Assembly (NCBI RefSeq): GCF_002095385.1
Contig: NZ_MIPP01000009.1
Coordinates: 1 to 64,000, forward strand
Length of the DNA stretch: 64,000 bases
Reading direction: 5' to 3'
From: Pantoea eucrina
GTDB taxonomy: Bacteria > Pseudomonadota > Gammaproteobacteria > Enterobacterales > Enterobacteriaceae
Positions 1 to 9,054 of this stretch are shown piece after piece. The notes beneath the pieces are model-generated. The model was not told the origin of the DNA, did no database searches, and saw only the letters and a program-made list of their open reading frames with translations. Position 1 is the first letter of the stretch. Every line of letters begins with the position of its first letter. Both the position numbers and the translations under genes were made by a program.

Positions 1-46
1 TCAAAATCACCATCATACACTAAATCAGTAAGTTGGGAGCATTACC
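1..46 (-). mobile_element. Terminal segment of an IS1-family element
   Basis: The first 46 bases, read on the minus strand, match the left end of IS1 as I know it, starting GGTAATGCTCCCAACTTACT and continuing with the ATTTAGTG...GATGGTG stretch. The element therefore extends leftwards out of the window and only its outer tip is visible. A second, full-length but dead IS1 copy with the same end lies at 11399-12164. Confidence 0.8.
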
Positions 47-136
47 CGTTTCCGCATGCAAAAAAGAGAAATCTGTTACACACTCATAACGCCCTTAGCT
101 ATTCTTGTCATACAGACATTACTTAGGGAGAGAGTT

Positions 137-334
137 ATGCGATGTCCAGGCTGTCAGAAAGAGTCGTTTTTATACGGTACACGTGATGTGTGCATGGATA
201 TAAACGATCCTGAAAAGGTGGTACCCGCCGTAAGAGGAAGTCACTGCCTGACATGCGGAAGGGTGATTATAGATGGCACGGAAAGTGGAATATTCGATGC
301 CAGGCTACAGGCGCGAGAAGCGACTGATGCGTAA
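137..334 (+). CDS. Short MqsA/YgiT-like zinc-binding protein, no HTH domain
   Basis: A 65-residue protein with two CxxC pairs (MRCPGCQ near the start and CLTCG near residue 40), the arrangement of the N-terminal zinc domain of MqsA/YgiT antitoxins. Those antitoxins run to about 130 residues and carry a C-terminal helix-turn-helix, which is absent here. I place the start at 137 because GGGAGAGAG lies just upstream; an in-frame ATG at 56 would add 27 hydrophobic residues without a family counterpart. No MqsR toxin gene is next to it. It may be a truncated antitoxin or a free-standing zinc-ribbon protein. It sits just inside the IS1 end, which fits erosion by transposition. Confidence 0.6.
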   Translation: MRCPGCQKESFLYGTRDVCMDINDPEKVVPAVRGSHCLTCGRVIIDGTESGIFDARLQAREATDA

Positions 335-1142
335 TCGCGCGGGTTAGCAGGTTCTGAAACGTTATTCAGGTGTTTTCCTGTCAGCCAGGTTTGTTACAGC
401 CACTTCCTGTTCAGTTATCCTTCATTCAGCCTGAAAACCCGCAAACGCGGGTTAACACAGGTTAAGCTGTTCGCTGCACCGTATAAGTTCTGTACGACAG
501 GATGCCTGACTCCATCTTAAGATGTTCAGGTATAACACGGAGAAATCTGTTGGCTTGGCATGATTACCAGGTCAACGGACCCGATCTCAGTCATGCTCTG
601 ATCGATCGCTTCAGCGCATCAAAACTGTGATGACGGCAGAGGTCAGCTTTATCTGAAAGTATTGCGCACTCCGCCCGAGCGCTTTTATCAAGCTCATTAA
701 TCAGCACTCAATTTCAAGTGGCCCCCACTGGGCGGACATTGACGAGCGCTGTGCGTTTAACATAACGCCTCAGGGCATGATGTAAGATATGACAGGACGT
801 GAAACAGTCGAGATCCCAACAAAAGAGCAGGCCACCCATTACCGAAGCGGCTGAATATTTTGCATTCAACATTTAAATAAATGCTGATTATTTATGCCAT
901 GAAAAATAAGCCCTTGGGCGAGTTTCCAGATAAGCGCTGATAATCAGGAATTTCCTTACTGTTATTTAAAAAGTGTCTGGATATGATTTCCGACGCTAAG
1001 CGGAACCATTTATCCCTGATGTTCATGCTTAAAGCATATCTTTAATTGTATATTTCTTTACGACTATTTCTCGTAAGCTTCGCCGGGGCGCGTGCGCACC
1101 TGTAGAGGTTTGTGAGCCTGAAATTCAGAACGGATTTTTAAA
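335..1142. other. Gene-free stretch
   Basis: About 800 bases without a convincing gene. A small hairpin (AACCCGC-AAAC-GCGGGTT, 436-455) lies behind the MqsA-like gene but lacks a T-run. Frames in 540-790 look protein-like for short stretches but are stopped repeatedly, which suggests old coding debris I cannot identify. Confidence 0.4.
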
Positions 1143-1646
1143 ATGAAATACAGTACACAGCAAATTATTTTACACTGGCTTTCAGCCATTATTATAATCT
1201 GGGCAACCCTGAGCGGATTTTATGTGGCGTTTTGTCATCCCGATCAGCCTGTTAAAGAGTGGATAGGTTTTTTTAACGTTTCCCTGACAACCCTGTTTAT
1301 CCCGTTTTTTATATTACGAGTGTGGTATCTCTTCAGACATGGCAGTCCGGCAGAAAGTCTGTTAACGCCGGGAGAACAGCGTATTGCGCATCTGGGGCAT
1401 CTGGCTTTGTATGCAAATATTAGTGTAGTGCTGATAACGGGCGTGCTGATGATGAATCATGCTATCGATGTCTTCCATATGTTTCACGTGCCGCAACCCC
1501 TGCATAGCGTGAGTGCCATTACGTTTTTTAATCAAGTACACGTTCTCGCGTGCATGACGCTTGCACTGCTAATCGCCGGACATATTCTGGCTGTTTTAAA
1601 GCATCAACTTAACGGAAAACATATATTACGCAATATGTGCCCCTGA
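1143..1646 (+). CDS. Cytochrome b561 family membrane protein
   Basis: 167 residues with four hydrophobic segments (about residues 9-30, 44-62, 83-103 and 128-150). Histidines at membrane edges (LHWLSA near residue 11, GHLALY, FNQVHV, AGHILA) are placed like the haem b ligands of the CybB/YodB b561 family, and the length is typical. The family carries electrons in the inner membrane, often from quinol to periplasmic acceptors or superoxide; the partner here is unknown. It is a single gene behind a long gene-free stretch, with a weak ribosome site, so regulation cannot be read. Confidence 0.8.
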   Translation: MKYSTQQIILHWLSAIIIIWATLSGFYVAFCHPDQPVKEWIGFFNVSLTTLFIPFFILRVWYLFRHGSPAESLLTPGEQRIAHLGHLALYANISVVLITGVLMMNHAIDVFHMFHVPQPLHSVSAITFFNQVHVLACMTLALLIAGHILAVLKHQLNGKHILRNMCP

Positions 1647-1845
1647 AGCAGAATGCCTTATTGTTTAGACCTTTTCGGTCAGGTGCAGGCAGTGGCAATG
1701 TTTAAGAAACTGTCAGGTCTGGCATGAGATTTAAACATTTACTCTCTGGCTGACCACTGCAGACGTTTTTCAGACATCCAGCCCGAGGGTGGCCGGGCTC
1801 GGTGTCTGTCATTAACGCCTGAAAGATTAATAAGAAGCAAAACGT

Positions 1846-1883
1846 GGTAATGCTCCCAACTTCAGTAAGTTGGGAGCATTACC
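1846..1883. repeat. Two IS1 left ends fused head to head
   Basis: A perfect inverted repeat: GGTAATGCTCCCAACTT, then CAGT, then AAGTTGGGAGCATTACC. Both arms equal the IS1 left terminus seen at 1-46. This 38-bp scar could be what remains after deletion of nearly all of an IS1, or a minimal IS1-derived palindrome. No target duplication is visible on its sides. Confidence 0.75.
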
Positions 1884-1893
1884 TAATCACGCC

Positions 1894-2100
1894 ATGACGC
1901 AGAAGATGGCCGCTGAGCTACTGGCACTGCGTCATGCCGCCTCAGAGCTGGTGGAGGTATCACGGGCAGGGCTGGAATATATCGACGCGATACCAGCGGA
2001 TATAGCCAGCGCGTTTGATGCGATGCCGGGGTTTAGCCGGGACTGGGCCGAGGACACTATAAGTGAGGCCAGGCAATTACTACTGACCGGGCGGCTATAG
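1894..2100 (+). CDS. Small uncharacterised protein, probably N-terminally truncated
   Basis: 68 residues from ATG at 1894, mostly helical and acidic (PADIASAFDAMPGF in the middle). I do not recognise the family. The open frame runs back to a TTG inside the IS1 scar at 1870, and there is no clear ribosome site, so the gene may have lost its 5' end when the IS1-derived sequence arrived. A shared terminator follows at 2120-2141. Whether it is expressed is unknown. Confidence 0.35.
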   Translation: MTQKMAAELLALRHAASELVEVSRAGLEYIDAIPADIASAFDAMPGFSRDWAEDTISEARQLLLTGRL

Positions 2101-2119
2101 GACTAAATTACAGGGACAA

Positions 2120-2141
2120 AAAACCCGCCTTAGCGGGTTTT
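2120..2141. terminator. Bidirectional intrinsic terminator
   Basis: AAAACCCGC-CTTA-GCGGGTTTT, a perfect 9-bp stem with A/T tracts on both sides, between the convergent genes ending at 2100 and 2157. Confidence 0.75.
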
Positions 2142-2156
2142 GGAGGAGGCCAACGA

Positions 2157-2297
2157 TTAACCAGCTTTTGCTTCGCGGTAACGTAAAGTGCCTGTGCGCT
2201 CTGCAAGGTCAAAAGACTCTTTAAGCTGACGCATGGCTTCCGCTTTACGCTCAGCGACGGTCATTTTCTTAATAGAAGTATCTTGTTTTGATTGCAT
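2157..2297 (-). CDS. 46-residue charged plasmid protein
   Basis: Starts MQSKQDTSIKKMTVAERKAE and ends RYREAKAG. It is rich in Lys, Arg and Glu and probably one long helix. The ribosome site is clear (AGGAAGAAAAGG before ATG at 2297). It lies 32 bases downstream of the HTH-protein remnant at 2330-2827 in the same direction, so the two probably formed an operon. I do not recognise a family; a small DNA-binding or accessory protein is a guess. Confidence 0.5.
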   Translation of the reverse strand: MQSKQDTSIKKMTVAERKAEAMRQLKESFDLAERTGTLRYREAKAG

Positions 2298-2329
2298 AAC
2301 CTTTTCTTCCTCATGTTATTTCTTTCCGA

Positions 2330-2827
2330 TTATGAGGCGCTGCGACGACGTTCTATCAGCGCGACCGAGAGAGAAACGATATCCGCAAAGTCTTTCGAGG
2401 CGCTGGCTCTTAGCGCCAGATTCCATTTGCTGAGTATACGGGCATTAACAGCCAACTCACTTCCGGCCTTAATCCGTCCGTTATCCGCCAGCCATTCAGC
2501 CACATCAGCCCAGTCCCACAGCGGCAACTGATTTTTGATGCGCTGTACCGGAGAAGGAAAGCCGCCCTTACCACGCGCGCCGTCTTTAAAAAGGCTGATT
2601 GCCTGGCGGGACATTTCAGTACTGGCAGCTATGTCACTGAGTCCGACAAGAGCGGAATCAACAGAACTGACTATAGCGCCGATCCGGGCTGATTCAATGT
2701 GATCTACGGCAGACGCGATGGCGATGTCCAGTGATTCAGCCTCGCGGTCAAACTCCAGATAAACCGATTTGCCATAGGCACAGATAATCGCATCGCTGCA
2801 GCCGTTCGTAAAAAGCGCATCCTCAAG
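2330..2827 (-). pseudogene. HTH DNA-binding protein, 5' end lost
   Basis: The reading frame is open from about 2827 down to 2330. It contains a DREAESLDIAIASA segment, a helix-turn-helix (LVGLSDIAASTEMSRQAISLF) and the GFPSPV...LWDWADVAEWL tail typical of a family of plasmid/phage HTH proteins whose full members begin with about 40 further residues. That N-terminus is replaced at about 2820-2830 by the divergently oriented GMC oxidoreductase remnant. An internal ATG at 2614 could still give a 94-residue C-terminal piece. The original role was probably sequence-specific regulation; this is inferred from the fold only. Confidence 0.6.
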
Positions 2828-3475
2828 ACTGACGTGGATGAGGAGATCTGGCCAGGACGCGGACCGGTGAGCCCCTGTTCAATCGGCCAGTTCCGCGACG
2901 GCGATTTTCGCCGTGAACATGCGCCGTTCCGCATTGATATTTCCAACGCCTCGCAGGTGGCTTCTGTCACCAAAGAAGTGCTGGCGGAAGGGTATTTCGG
3001 CAAAAAGCTGCAGGAGGAGATCCGCTTTCGTGCGGCACGCCGTCTCAGCATCAAAAATGCGCTGGAACAGCTGCCCGATCCCAACAACCGCGTCATGCTG
3101 AGCGCCAACAAAGATGCGCTTGGACTGCCTACACCTTCTCTCTACTGGGATGTCGACGACTACGTGATAAAAGGCACAGAGAAAACGCGTGAGTGCTATG
3201 ACGCCATTGCGGCCCGTCTCGGCGCCACCCGTATAAAACACAGCAAAAGCGGCAAATTCTCCAATCGCCAGCACATTACCGGCACGCTCTCTATGGGACT
3301 CGATCCCGCGACCAGCGTGACCGATGCGTGGGGACGCGCCCATGATCATGAAAACCTGTTTATGGTCGGCACCGGCGTGATGCCAACGGTGGGAACCTGT
3401 AATGTTACGCTTACCGCGATGGCGCTGGCGCTGCGTACCGCGGATAAAATCCTGCAGGAGACGCAACATGGGTAA
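2816..3475 (+). pseudogene. GMC oxidoreductase (gluconate/alcohol dehydrogenase flavoprotein), C-terminal third
   Basis: About 220 residues match the substrate-binding and C-terminal FAD part of membrane-bound GMC dehydrogenases of the gluconate 2-dehydrogenase type: WPGRGPVSPCSIGQFRDGDF, then HITGTLSMGLDPATS with the catalytic His, then NLFMVGTGVMPTVGTCN. The roughly 300 N-terminal residues with the Rossmann FAD motif are missing; homology stops at the junction near 2820 with the HTH remnant. A GTG at 2834 opens the frame but cannot restore an enzyme. The stop overlaps the cytochrome c gene start by 8 bases, so the two were translationally coupled in the intact three-subunit operon (small subunit, flavoprotein, cytochrome c). 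Confidence 0.85.
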
Positions 3476-4805
3476 GTCCTGGAGAACGCGACTGGCGGCG
3501 GGTGTGCTGCTGGCAGTATGCACACAATTGTATGCGGCGGATGAGAGTACGTTAATCAAGCGTGGGGAATATCTGGCGATAGCAGGCGACTGCGGTGCCT
3601 GTCACACCGAAGAGGGTAAAGCGCCGTTCAGCGGTGGTCATGCCATTGCGAGTCCGCTTGGCATCATCTTCAGCACCAATATCACACCGTCTAAAACCGC
3701 CGGTATTGGCGATTACAGTGAAGCGCAGTTTGCGGCCGCGCTGCGTAAGGGCATCCGTGGAGATGGCAGCCAGCTTTATCCGGCGATGCCCTATACCGCT
3801 TATGCCCGTCTGACCGACGAAGATGTTGCAGCGCTGTATGCTTACTTCATGCATGGCGTACAGCCCGTCGATATCCGCCCGGAGGCTACCGCGCTGCCGT
3901 TTCCGTTTAACCTGCGCTTCAGCATGGCTGCCTGGAACTGGTTGTTTGCGGACAACATGGTCTACCAGCCCGATGCAACCCATTCGCAAGCGTGGAATCG
4001 TGGCGCTTACTTGGTGCAGGGGTTAACCCACTGCAGTACCTGCCATACGCCACGAAACTTTCTGATGGCGGAACAGCAGGACAAGAATCTGCAGGGTGCG
4101 TCACTTGGCACCTGGTACGCGCCGGATATTACCCCGGCAACACTGCAGGGCAAAGCCCACTGGACGCGTAAGATGCTGGCAGATTATCTGGCGACTGGTC
4201 ATGCTGCGAACGGCGCCACGGCTGGCGGGCCAATGCTGGAAGCAATCGATAAGAGCTTTTCACGCATGACACCAGACGATCGTAACGCGATTGCAACCTA
4301 TCTGCTTCCCGCCACCCAGGCAGTGAGCGAGCCGGCAACTGCAAAAACGCTGACACCGGTGCAGGGCGATGATATGCCGCAGTCTCTGGCAGGTCTCAGT
4401 GAGGGTGAGCAGGTTTATCGGGACAACTGTGCGTCATGCCATAACCTCTCAGGTCAGGGGTTAAATGGCCTGCCGGCGCTGCAGCACCATCCTGTTCTGG
4501 ATAAGCCCACCGCTGATAACGTGGCAATGGCGGTATTGCAGGGCGTCTGGCCGGAAAACGGGCAGGGAATGATAGGGTTCGTCGATTCGTTAAGCGACGG
4601 GCAGGTGGCCGCGGTCACCAATTATGTGATGCAGGATATCGGGCACAGCCAGGTAACGATCAGCGCGGCGCGCGTTCAGGCGCTGCGCAAGGGCGGAGAC
4701 ACGTCGCCGCTGATGGTGATTGCCCGTGTCGGCATGGCGGCGGCAGGTGGGGTACTGATTCTGGGCCTGTTCTGGCTCAGAAAAAAGCGCGCCGCTAAAC
4801 GCTAA
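3468..4805 (+). CDS. Tri-haem cytochrome c subunit of a membrane dehydrogenase
   Basis: 445 residues: a Sec signal peptide (cut after LYAA), three CxxCH haem sites (C42-C45-H46, C189-C192-H193, C321-C324-H325) and one C-terminal membrane anchor ending RKKRAAKR. This is the layout of the cytochrome subunit of gluconate 2-dehydrogenase/alcohol dehydrogenase, which passes electrons from the flavoprotein to ubiquinone at the periplasmic face. ATG 3468 is chosen because it begins the signal peptide and overlaps the flavoprotein stop; an upstream frame from 3402 lies inside that gene. The protein itself looks intact, but its flavoprotein partner is truncated, so the complex cannot form from this copy and transcription now depends on whatever lies upstream of the junction. 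Confidence 0.9.
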   Translation: MGKSWRTRLAAGVLLAVCTQLYAADESTLIKRGEYLAIAGDCGACHTEEGKAPFSGGHAIASPLGIIFSTNITPSKTAGIGDYSEAQFAAALRKGIRGDGSQLYPAMPYTAYARLTDEDVAALYAYFMHGVQPVDIRPEATALPFPFNLRFSMAAWNWLFADNMVYQPDATHSQAWNRGAYLVQGLTHCSTCHTPRNFLMAEQQDKNLQGASLGTWYAPDITPATLQGKAHWTRKMLADYLATGHAANGATAGGPMLEAIDKSFSRMTPDDRNAIATYLLPATQAVSEPATAKTLTPVQGDDMPQSLAGLSEGEQVYRDNCASCHNLSGQGLNGLPALQHHPVLDKPTADNVAMAVLQGVWPENGQGMIGFVDSLSDGQVAAVTNYVMQDIGHSQVTISAARVQALRKGGDTSPLMVIARVGMAAAGGVLILGLFWLRKKRAAKR

Positions 4806-4813
4806 ATCCTGGG

Positions 4814-4845
4814 CCTCTGCTTCATCGCTGAAGCGGAGGTTTTTT
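4814..4845 (+). terminator. Intrinsic terminator after cytochrome c gene
   Basis: CCTCTGCTTCA-TCGC-TGAAGCGGAGG, an 11-bp stem with one G-U pair, followed by six T. Confidence 0.85.
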
Positions 4846-5570
4846 ATACATTTTCAGGTGGAAGCTTTCTGTACAGACCGAGACATGAAGGTGTAAATAT
4901 GACATTGCAAGGTACAAATCTGCTTCAAGTATGCCTTACACTGTTGCGGAGTTACTGCTTTCACAATTACGCAACAGACTTTCGGACAGGCCGCAGCTGA
5001 CGGTCACTACACTGAAAACCCGCTTTAACCACTGTAGGTGACAGGTAACCACTATGGAGGGAAGACCGCCGTTAGTAAGCCTTGTAGATCTTATGAGTAC
5101 ACTGATAAAAAATATATAAAACATTGTGTTAGTGAATAACAGCGCAGCAAAGGCTGTTTTCAGCTTATCGTTAAAACGGATTTTGCTGCCTATAGTGGAT
5201 ATCTGAGACACAGAAATGAAATACTCATACATAACGATGCAGCCCTGACTAGGCGCTTCAAAGCATTTTATTGGGTGCATACCTACACAGTGAAGTTATC
5301 AATGAGAGTGTGTAATGATTTTTACTGGCCAAAAGCAGCTAACCACAAGAAGCTATCGAAATTAACAAACAGGCATCAACGACAAGCAGGACAGTGAGCA
5401 ACTGGCAGGTTGAGCCTGATGGGCCAGCAGTACGTTTGAAGACATTGCAACGTTAGGGATGAACCCCATAATTTAACATAAATAGCATTATACGAACTGG
5501 GTGGTGTTTTTTATATTAAATCACTTTGGCTAATTTTGACCATTTCCAGCTATTTAGTGACAAGACTGCT
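4846..5570. other. Gene-free stretch
   Basis: About 725 bases. The longest open frame (minus strand 4936-5280) has no ribosome site and an atypical, Ser/Thr/Cys-rich composition. A + strand frame from ATG 4931 stops after 36 codons. I see no gene, repeat or RNA here. Confidence 0.4.
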
Positions 5571-6016
5571 TCAGCTCTTCATCTCATCAGTCAGACCAGT
5601 TGCACTCATAACAGACTGAATATTCATACCATTCTTTAACAGATTGTGGGCGATCTCGAGGCTGTCTTCCTGCACGCCCTCCCGTAAACCTTCTTCTCGT
5701 TCCTCCAGACGACCTTCCTGACGGCCTCTCTGCTCAAGCTGCTGTGCAATCGTCATCAGTTCATCTGCATGTTGTGGTACCCGCTGCGCCAGTTAGCGGA
5801 TAAAGCCGCCTGCATCGGGGGGGGGCACCCGCCTGGAGCATATATATTACCAGTGCGTGCATCACTGCCGGACTCCAGCCTGAGCGTCGAGGGGTCGTAA
5901 ATCGCGAACAGCGCAGGCGGCAGATGTAGCTTCATAAAGTCCCGCGCAGTCTGCTGGTGAGAGAGAAATGTTTTGAAGACCGCATTATGCGGCGCAGGCG
6001 TGTTGTTGTTCTTCAT
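5571..6016 (-). pseudogene. Rpn-family PD-(D/E)XK nuclease, internally deleted
   Basis: Rpn (transposase_31) proteins are recombination-promoting nucleases of about 300 residues. Here the N-terminus (MKNNNTPAPHNAVFKTFLSH..., start 6016 with AGGTGA upstream) runs about 55 residues to SGSDARTG. Frame is then lost near a run of nine G at 5817-5825. The C-terminal repeat-like tail (QQLEQRGRQEGRLEEREEGLREG...) ends at 5571 in another frame. The middle, with most of the catalytic core, is missing. A dead copy. Confidence 0.75.
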
Positions 6017-6279
6017 TGCGTCACCTGAGCATTTTCCCTGAGCTTCTATGATATTAACGAGGCTTGAATCAAAGCAGACTTCCTGAAGCCTGATATATTT
6101 CTCAAATTGACGGCGCACTCTGTCAGACAAATATTTTTTAGCCATTCTTTAGTGACTGCCCCAACCAAATATAAAAGAGTATCAAAGCGTTATTTATAAA
6201 TACTATCAATAATAACTACGCATCAATACCGGATTACTATCCGCCAGCGCAGTAAAGGGTAACTACAGGGAGATCACGC

Positions 6280-6450
6280 GTGAAAGATTTTAAAGGTAAC
6301 AAACAGGCTCTGCCTGTGCGCTACTGTAAACAGTGTCACAAACCCATGACGTGGCGCAAAAAGTGGGAGAAAAACTGGGACGAGGTACAGTACTGCTCTG
6401 AACGCTGCCGCCGCGCCGCGAAAGCGGCACGGACAGCAGCAGAGTCATAA
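6280..6450 (+). CDS. DUF2256 small zinc-ribbon protein
   Basis: 56 residues from GTG 6280 with CKQCHKP...TWRKKWEKNWDEVQYCSERCRR, the CxxC...CxxxC signature and Trp-rich core of the DUF2256 family. The GGGAG upstream (6268-6272) supports the start. Function is unknown for the family; the four cysteines suggest one bound zinc. It converges on the MFS gene at 6455 with only 4 bases between the stops. Confidence 0.8.
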   Translation: MKDFKGNKQALPVRYCKQCHKPMTWRKKWEKNWDEVQYCSERCRRAAKAARTAAES

Positions 6451-6454
6451 GGGG

Positions 6455-7906
6455 TTAGTTTGCAGGCGCCGTTTCTTGGCGCTTGTCACCAAACCGTTCC
6501 CGCATGTGCGCTTCAATCTGCTCCAGTGACTTGCCACGCGTTTCCGGCAGCACCAGCGCGACAAAAATCAGCGATCCGACATTGATAGCGGCAAAAATAA
6601 AGAAGGCGTTGTTACCCACTAGCGACAGCAGAGGCGGAAAGGCAAAGGCCACTGCCGCATTACAGATCCACTGAAAAGCCACCGCCGAGCCGGTCAGTAC
6701 GCCGCGTACCTGCATTGGAAAGAGTTCTGACATCAGCAGCCAGTATACCGGTGAAATGCACATCTGCATAAAGAACAGAAATACCAGAATACAGGCGAGC
6801 GCCAGCAGGCTCTGCGTCATGCTGTTCGGCATAAATACCAGCACCGCGCCCAGCGCCAGCTGCATTGCAATCACAATACATAACCCGGTCATCAGCATTT
6901 TGCGTCGGCCAAAGTGACTGATTGCCTTGATACCGGCAAACGTTGCCAGTACGGAAACTACACCATTGCCGATGGTCGCAGCAATCGAGGCGCTGGTTCC
7001 CATGCCGGTACTCTTCAGGATAATCGGCGTGTAGTACATAAAGGCGTTGACGCCGGTAAACTGCAGCACAATGCCCATGCCGCAGCCCATCAGCAGCAGA
7101 CGGACAATCCACTTCTCTTTCAGCAGTTCACGCGCCGCGGGCCCCTGTCGTGCCATACGGGCGTTTTCGCGCATCTCTTTCATTTCAGCTTTAATTTCGC
7201 GCGGGTTTTCGCGCAGCTTACGCATGATGCGCATCGCTTCACTGAGGCGGCCCTCCGCGACCATCCAGTGCGGCGACGCCGGGACAAAGAAAGTGCCGAT
7301 AAACAGCAGTACGCCCGGTACCATTGCCAGCGCCAGCATATAGCGCCACATTTTCGGATCGTGCAGCAGCAGACTCATCGCCGCGCTGACGATATAAGCC
7401 AGCAGCTGGCCTGAAACAATCATCAGCTCATTGCGGCTTACCAGCGGCGCACGACGCTTGGGTCCTGCGATCTCAGCGATAAACACCGGCACAGTCGATG
7501 AACCGCCGCCCACGGCAATGCCGAGTATAAACCGCATTACCACCATGATTTCAATATCGGGGGCTACCGTGGTACCAAAGGCGCCGGCGACAAACAGCAG
7601 CGCCAGACTGCGCAGCGTAATACGGCGGCCAAAGCGATCGGAAACGTAACCGCTGAGAAACGCACCTACCGCGGAGCCAAACGTCAGGGAGGATGTCACC
7701 AGCCCTTCGGTAAAAGGCGTAAGGTTAAGCCCGCCCTGTGCGGCAGGTAGTGTCATATAGGGCAGTGCGCCGGAAATAATTCCGGTGTCATAGCCGTATG
7801 CGAGGGCTCCCATTGTGGCCACCAGCACCACAAAAAACAGTCGTTGCTGAACGGTGAAATTAAGCGCGCCGCCGTCGTCCGGCGAGTCTTGAGAAGAGTT
7901 TTGCAT
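6455..7906 (-). CDS. MFS transporter, sugar porter family
   Basis: 483 residues with twelve membrane segments. Signatures of the sugar porter family (GalP/AraE/XylE-like proton symporters) include GYDTGIISGAL in TM1, GRR after TM2 (DRFGRRITL), FGRRKMLM after TM8, PVYWLLMSELFPMQVRG before TM11 and PETRGKSLEQIE at the end. It probably imports a pentose, hexose or polyol; the substrate cannot be read. ATG 7906 is preferred over 7933 because AGGGATG lies just upstream and the extra nine residues are not family-like. It is divergent from the LysR gene at 8155 with 248 bases between, so LysR may control it. Confidence 0.85.
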   Translation of the reverse strand: MQNSSQDSPDDGGALNFTVQQRLFFVVLVATMGALAYGYDTGIISGALPYMTLPAAQGGLNLTPFTEGLVTSSLTFGSAVGAFLSGYVSDRFGRRITLRSLALLFVAGAFGTTVAPDIEIMVVMRFILGIAVGGGSSTVPVFIAEIAGPKRRAPLVSRNELMIVSGQLLAYIVSAAMSLLLHDPKMWRYMLALAMVPGVLLFIGTFFVPASPHWMVAEGRLSEAMRIMRKLRENPREIKAEMKEMRENARMARQGPAARELLKEKWIVRLLLMGCGMGIVLQFTGVNAFMYYTPIILKSTGMGTSASIAATIGNGVVSVLATFAGIKAISHFGRRKMLMTGLCIVIAMQLALGAVLVFMPNSMTQSLLALACILVFLFFMQMCISPVYWLLMSELFPMQVRGVLTGSAVAFQWICNAAVAFAFPPLLSLVGNNAFFIFAAINVGSLIFVALVLPETRGKSLEQIEAHMRERFGDKRQETAPAN

Positions 7907-8154
7907 AGCTGCATCCCTGTTTAAATGGCACACACAGCACGTTGCTGTGTAAAGAAAGGTATGAGTATAGGAGCGATTTTCGGAATGGGATCTGAATCAC
8001 ATAATTCGTTAAAAGCAGCGGGTCCCCGGTACTAAACCAGTAAGGTATGCCGTCTGCCTCTGTAAGCCGGGCGCAATCATATTGCTGTATCCGTTTCCGG
8101 TACGCCCGTGCCGGCCGATACCTTACCCTGCACTGCCTGAAAGGATGCTGCCTG

Positions 8155-9054
8155 ATGCCCGTGAATTTTGATCTTAATGACCTCTATGCGTTCCGCGCGC
8201 TGGTGGAATATGGCAACTTTCGCCTGGCAGCAGAGTCGATCTGCCTGTCGCAATCTGCGCTGAGCCGCCGGATTGAAAAACTGGAAGCGGCGCTCGGCAC
8301 GCGGCTTTTTGACCGCACAACGCGTCGCGTTATGCTGACGCTCTATGGCCAGAGCTTTGCTGAGCGATCTGAACAGCTGCTGGCAAACGTGGAAGCGGTA
8401 CTGGCTGACATCAATCAGGTAAGCCAGGAGCGCACCGGTCTGGTGACGGTCGCGACAGTGCCTTCGGCTGCGTACTACTTTATGCCTGAAGTGATCCGGC
8501 GCTTTCGCGCACGCTATCCGCGGGTGCGGGTCAAAATTATCGACAGTAGCGTGGGCAATGTTATTGAGGCGGTCAGCAGCGGCCAGGCGGATTTCGGGAT
8601 TTGCTTTGCGAAAAGCCTGCCGCCAGCCATTGAATTTTTACCGCTGGAAGAGGATGTGTATGTTGCGGCCTGCCGGCACGAACACCCGCTGACGCGCCGA
8701 TCATCACTGAGCTGGGAGGAGTATTTTCAGCAGGAGTATATCGGGCTGGATAAGGTATCAGGTAACCGCTCCCTGCTCGACCAAGCGCTGGCGCATATCA
8801 TTCCGGCCCGGCCCAGCATCTGTGAAACGCGCCACGTCACTACCCTGTTAGGCATGGTCGAGGCGGGCATTGGTATTGCGGCAGTGCCGGCGATGTCGAT
8901 GCCCTCCTCAGGACACTCCTTACTGGCGCAGATACCGCTGACGCATCCGGTGGTGACCCGATCCGTGGGTCTGATTCGCCGTCGTGGCCGTATTCAGTCA
9001 TACGTTGCCGCCGAGCTGGAGAAGCTCATTACTGAACAGTATCACCCTGCTTAG
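8155..9054 (+). CDS. LysR-type transcriptional regulator
   Basis: 299 residues with an N-terminal winged HTH (LNDLYAFRALVEYGNFRLAAESICLSQSALSRRIEKLEAALG) followed by a periplasmic-binding-like effector domain, normal LysR length. Start 8155 is chosen for AAGGATG upstream; the frame is open back to 8047 but the added residues are Cys/Arg-rich and unlike the family. It overlaps the 3' end of the convergent ModA-like gene by 26 bases. Likely targets are the divergent sugar porter or the ModA-like/MFS operon; the effector is unknown. Confidence 0.85.
   Translation: MPVNFDLNDLYAFRALVEYGNFRLAAESICLSQSALSRRIEKLEAALGTRLFDRTTRRVMLTLYGQSFAERSEQLLANVEAVLADINQVSQERTGLVTVATVPSAAYYFMPEVIRRFRARYPRVRVKIIDSSVGNVIEAVSSGQADFGICFAKSLPPAIEFLPLEEDVYVAACRHEHPLTRRSSLSWEEYFQQEYIGLDKVSGNRSLLDQALAHIIPARPSICETRHVTTLLGMVEAGIGIAAVPAMSMPSSGHSLLAQIPLTHPVVTRSVGLIRRRGRIQSYVAAELEKLITEQYHPA

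Noticed and set aside
2879..3559. 226-codon minus-strand frame
   Set aside because: Antisense shadow of the GMC oxidoreductase and cytochrome c genes.
4936..5280. 114-codon minus-strand frame
   Set aside because: No ribosome site, composition unlike proteins of this GC content, no family resemblance.
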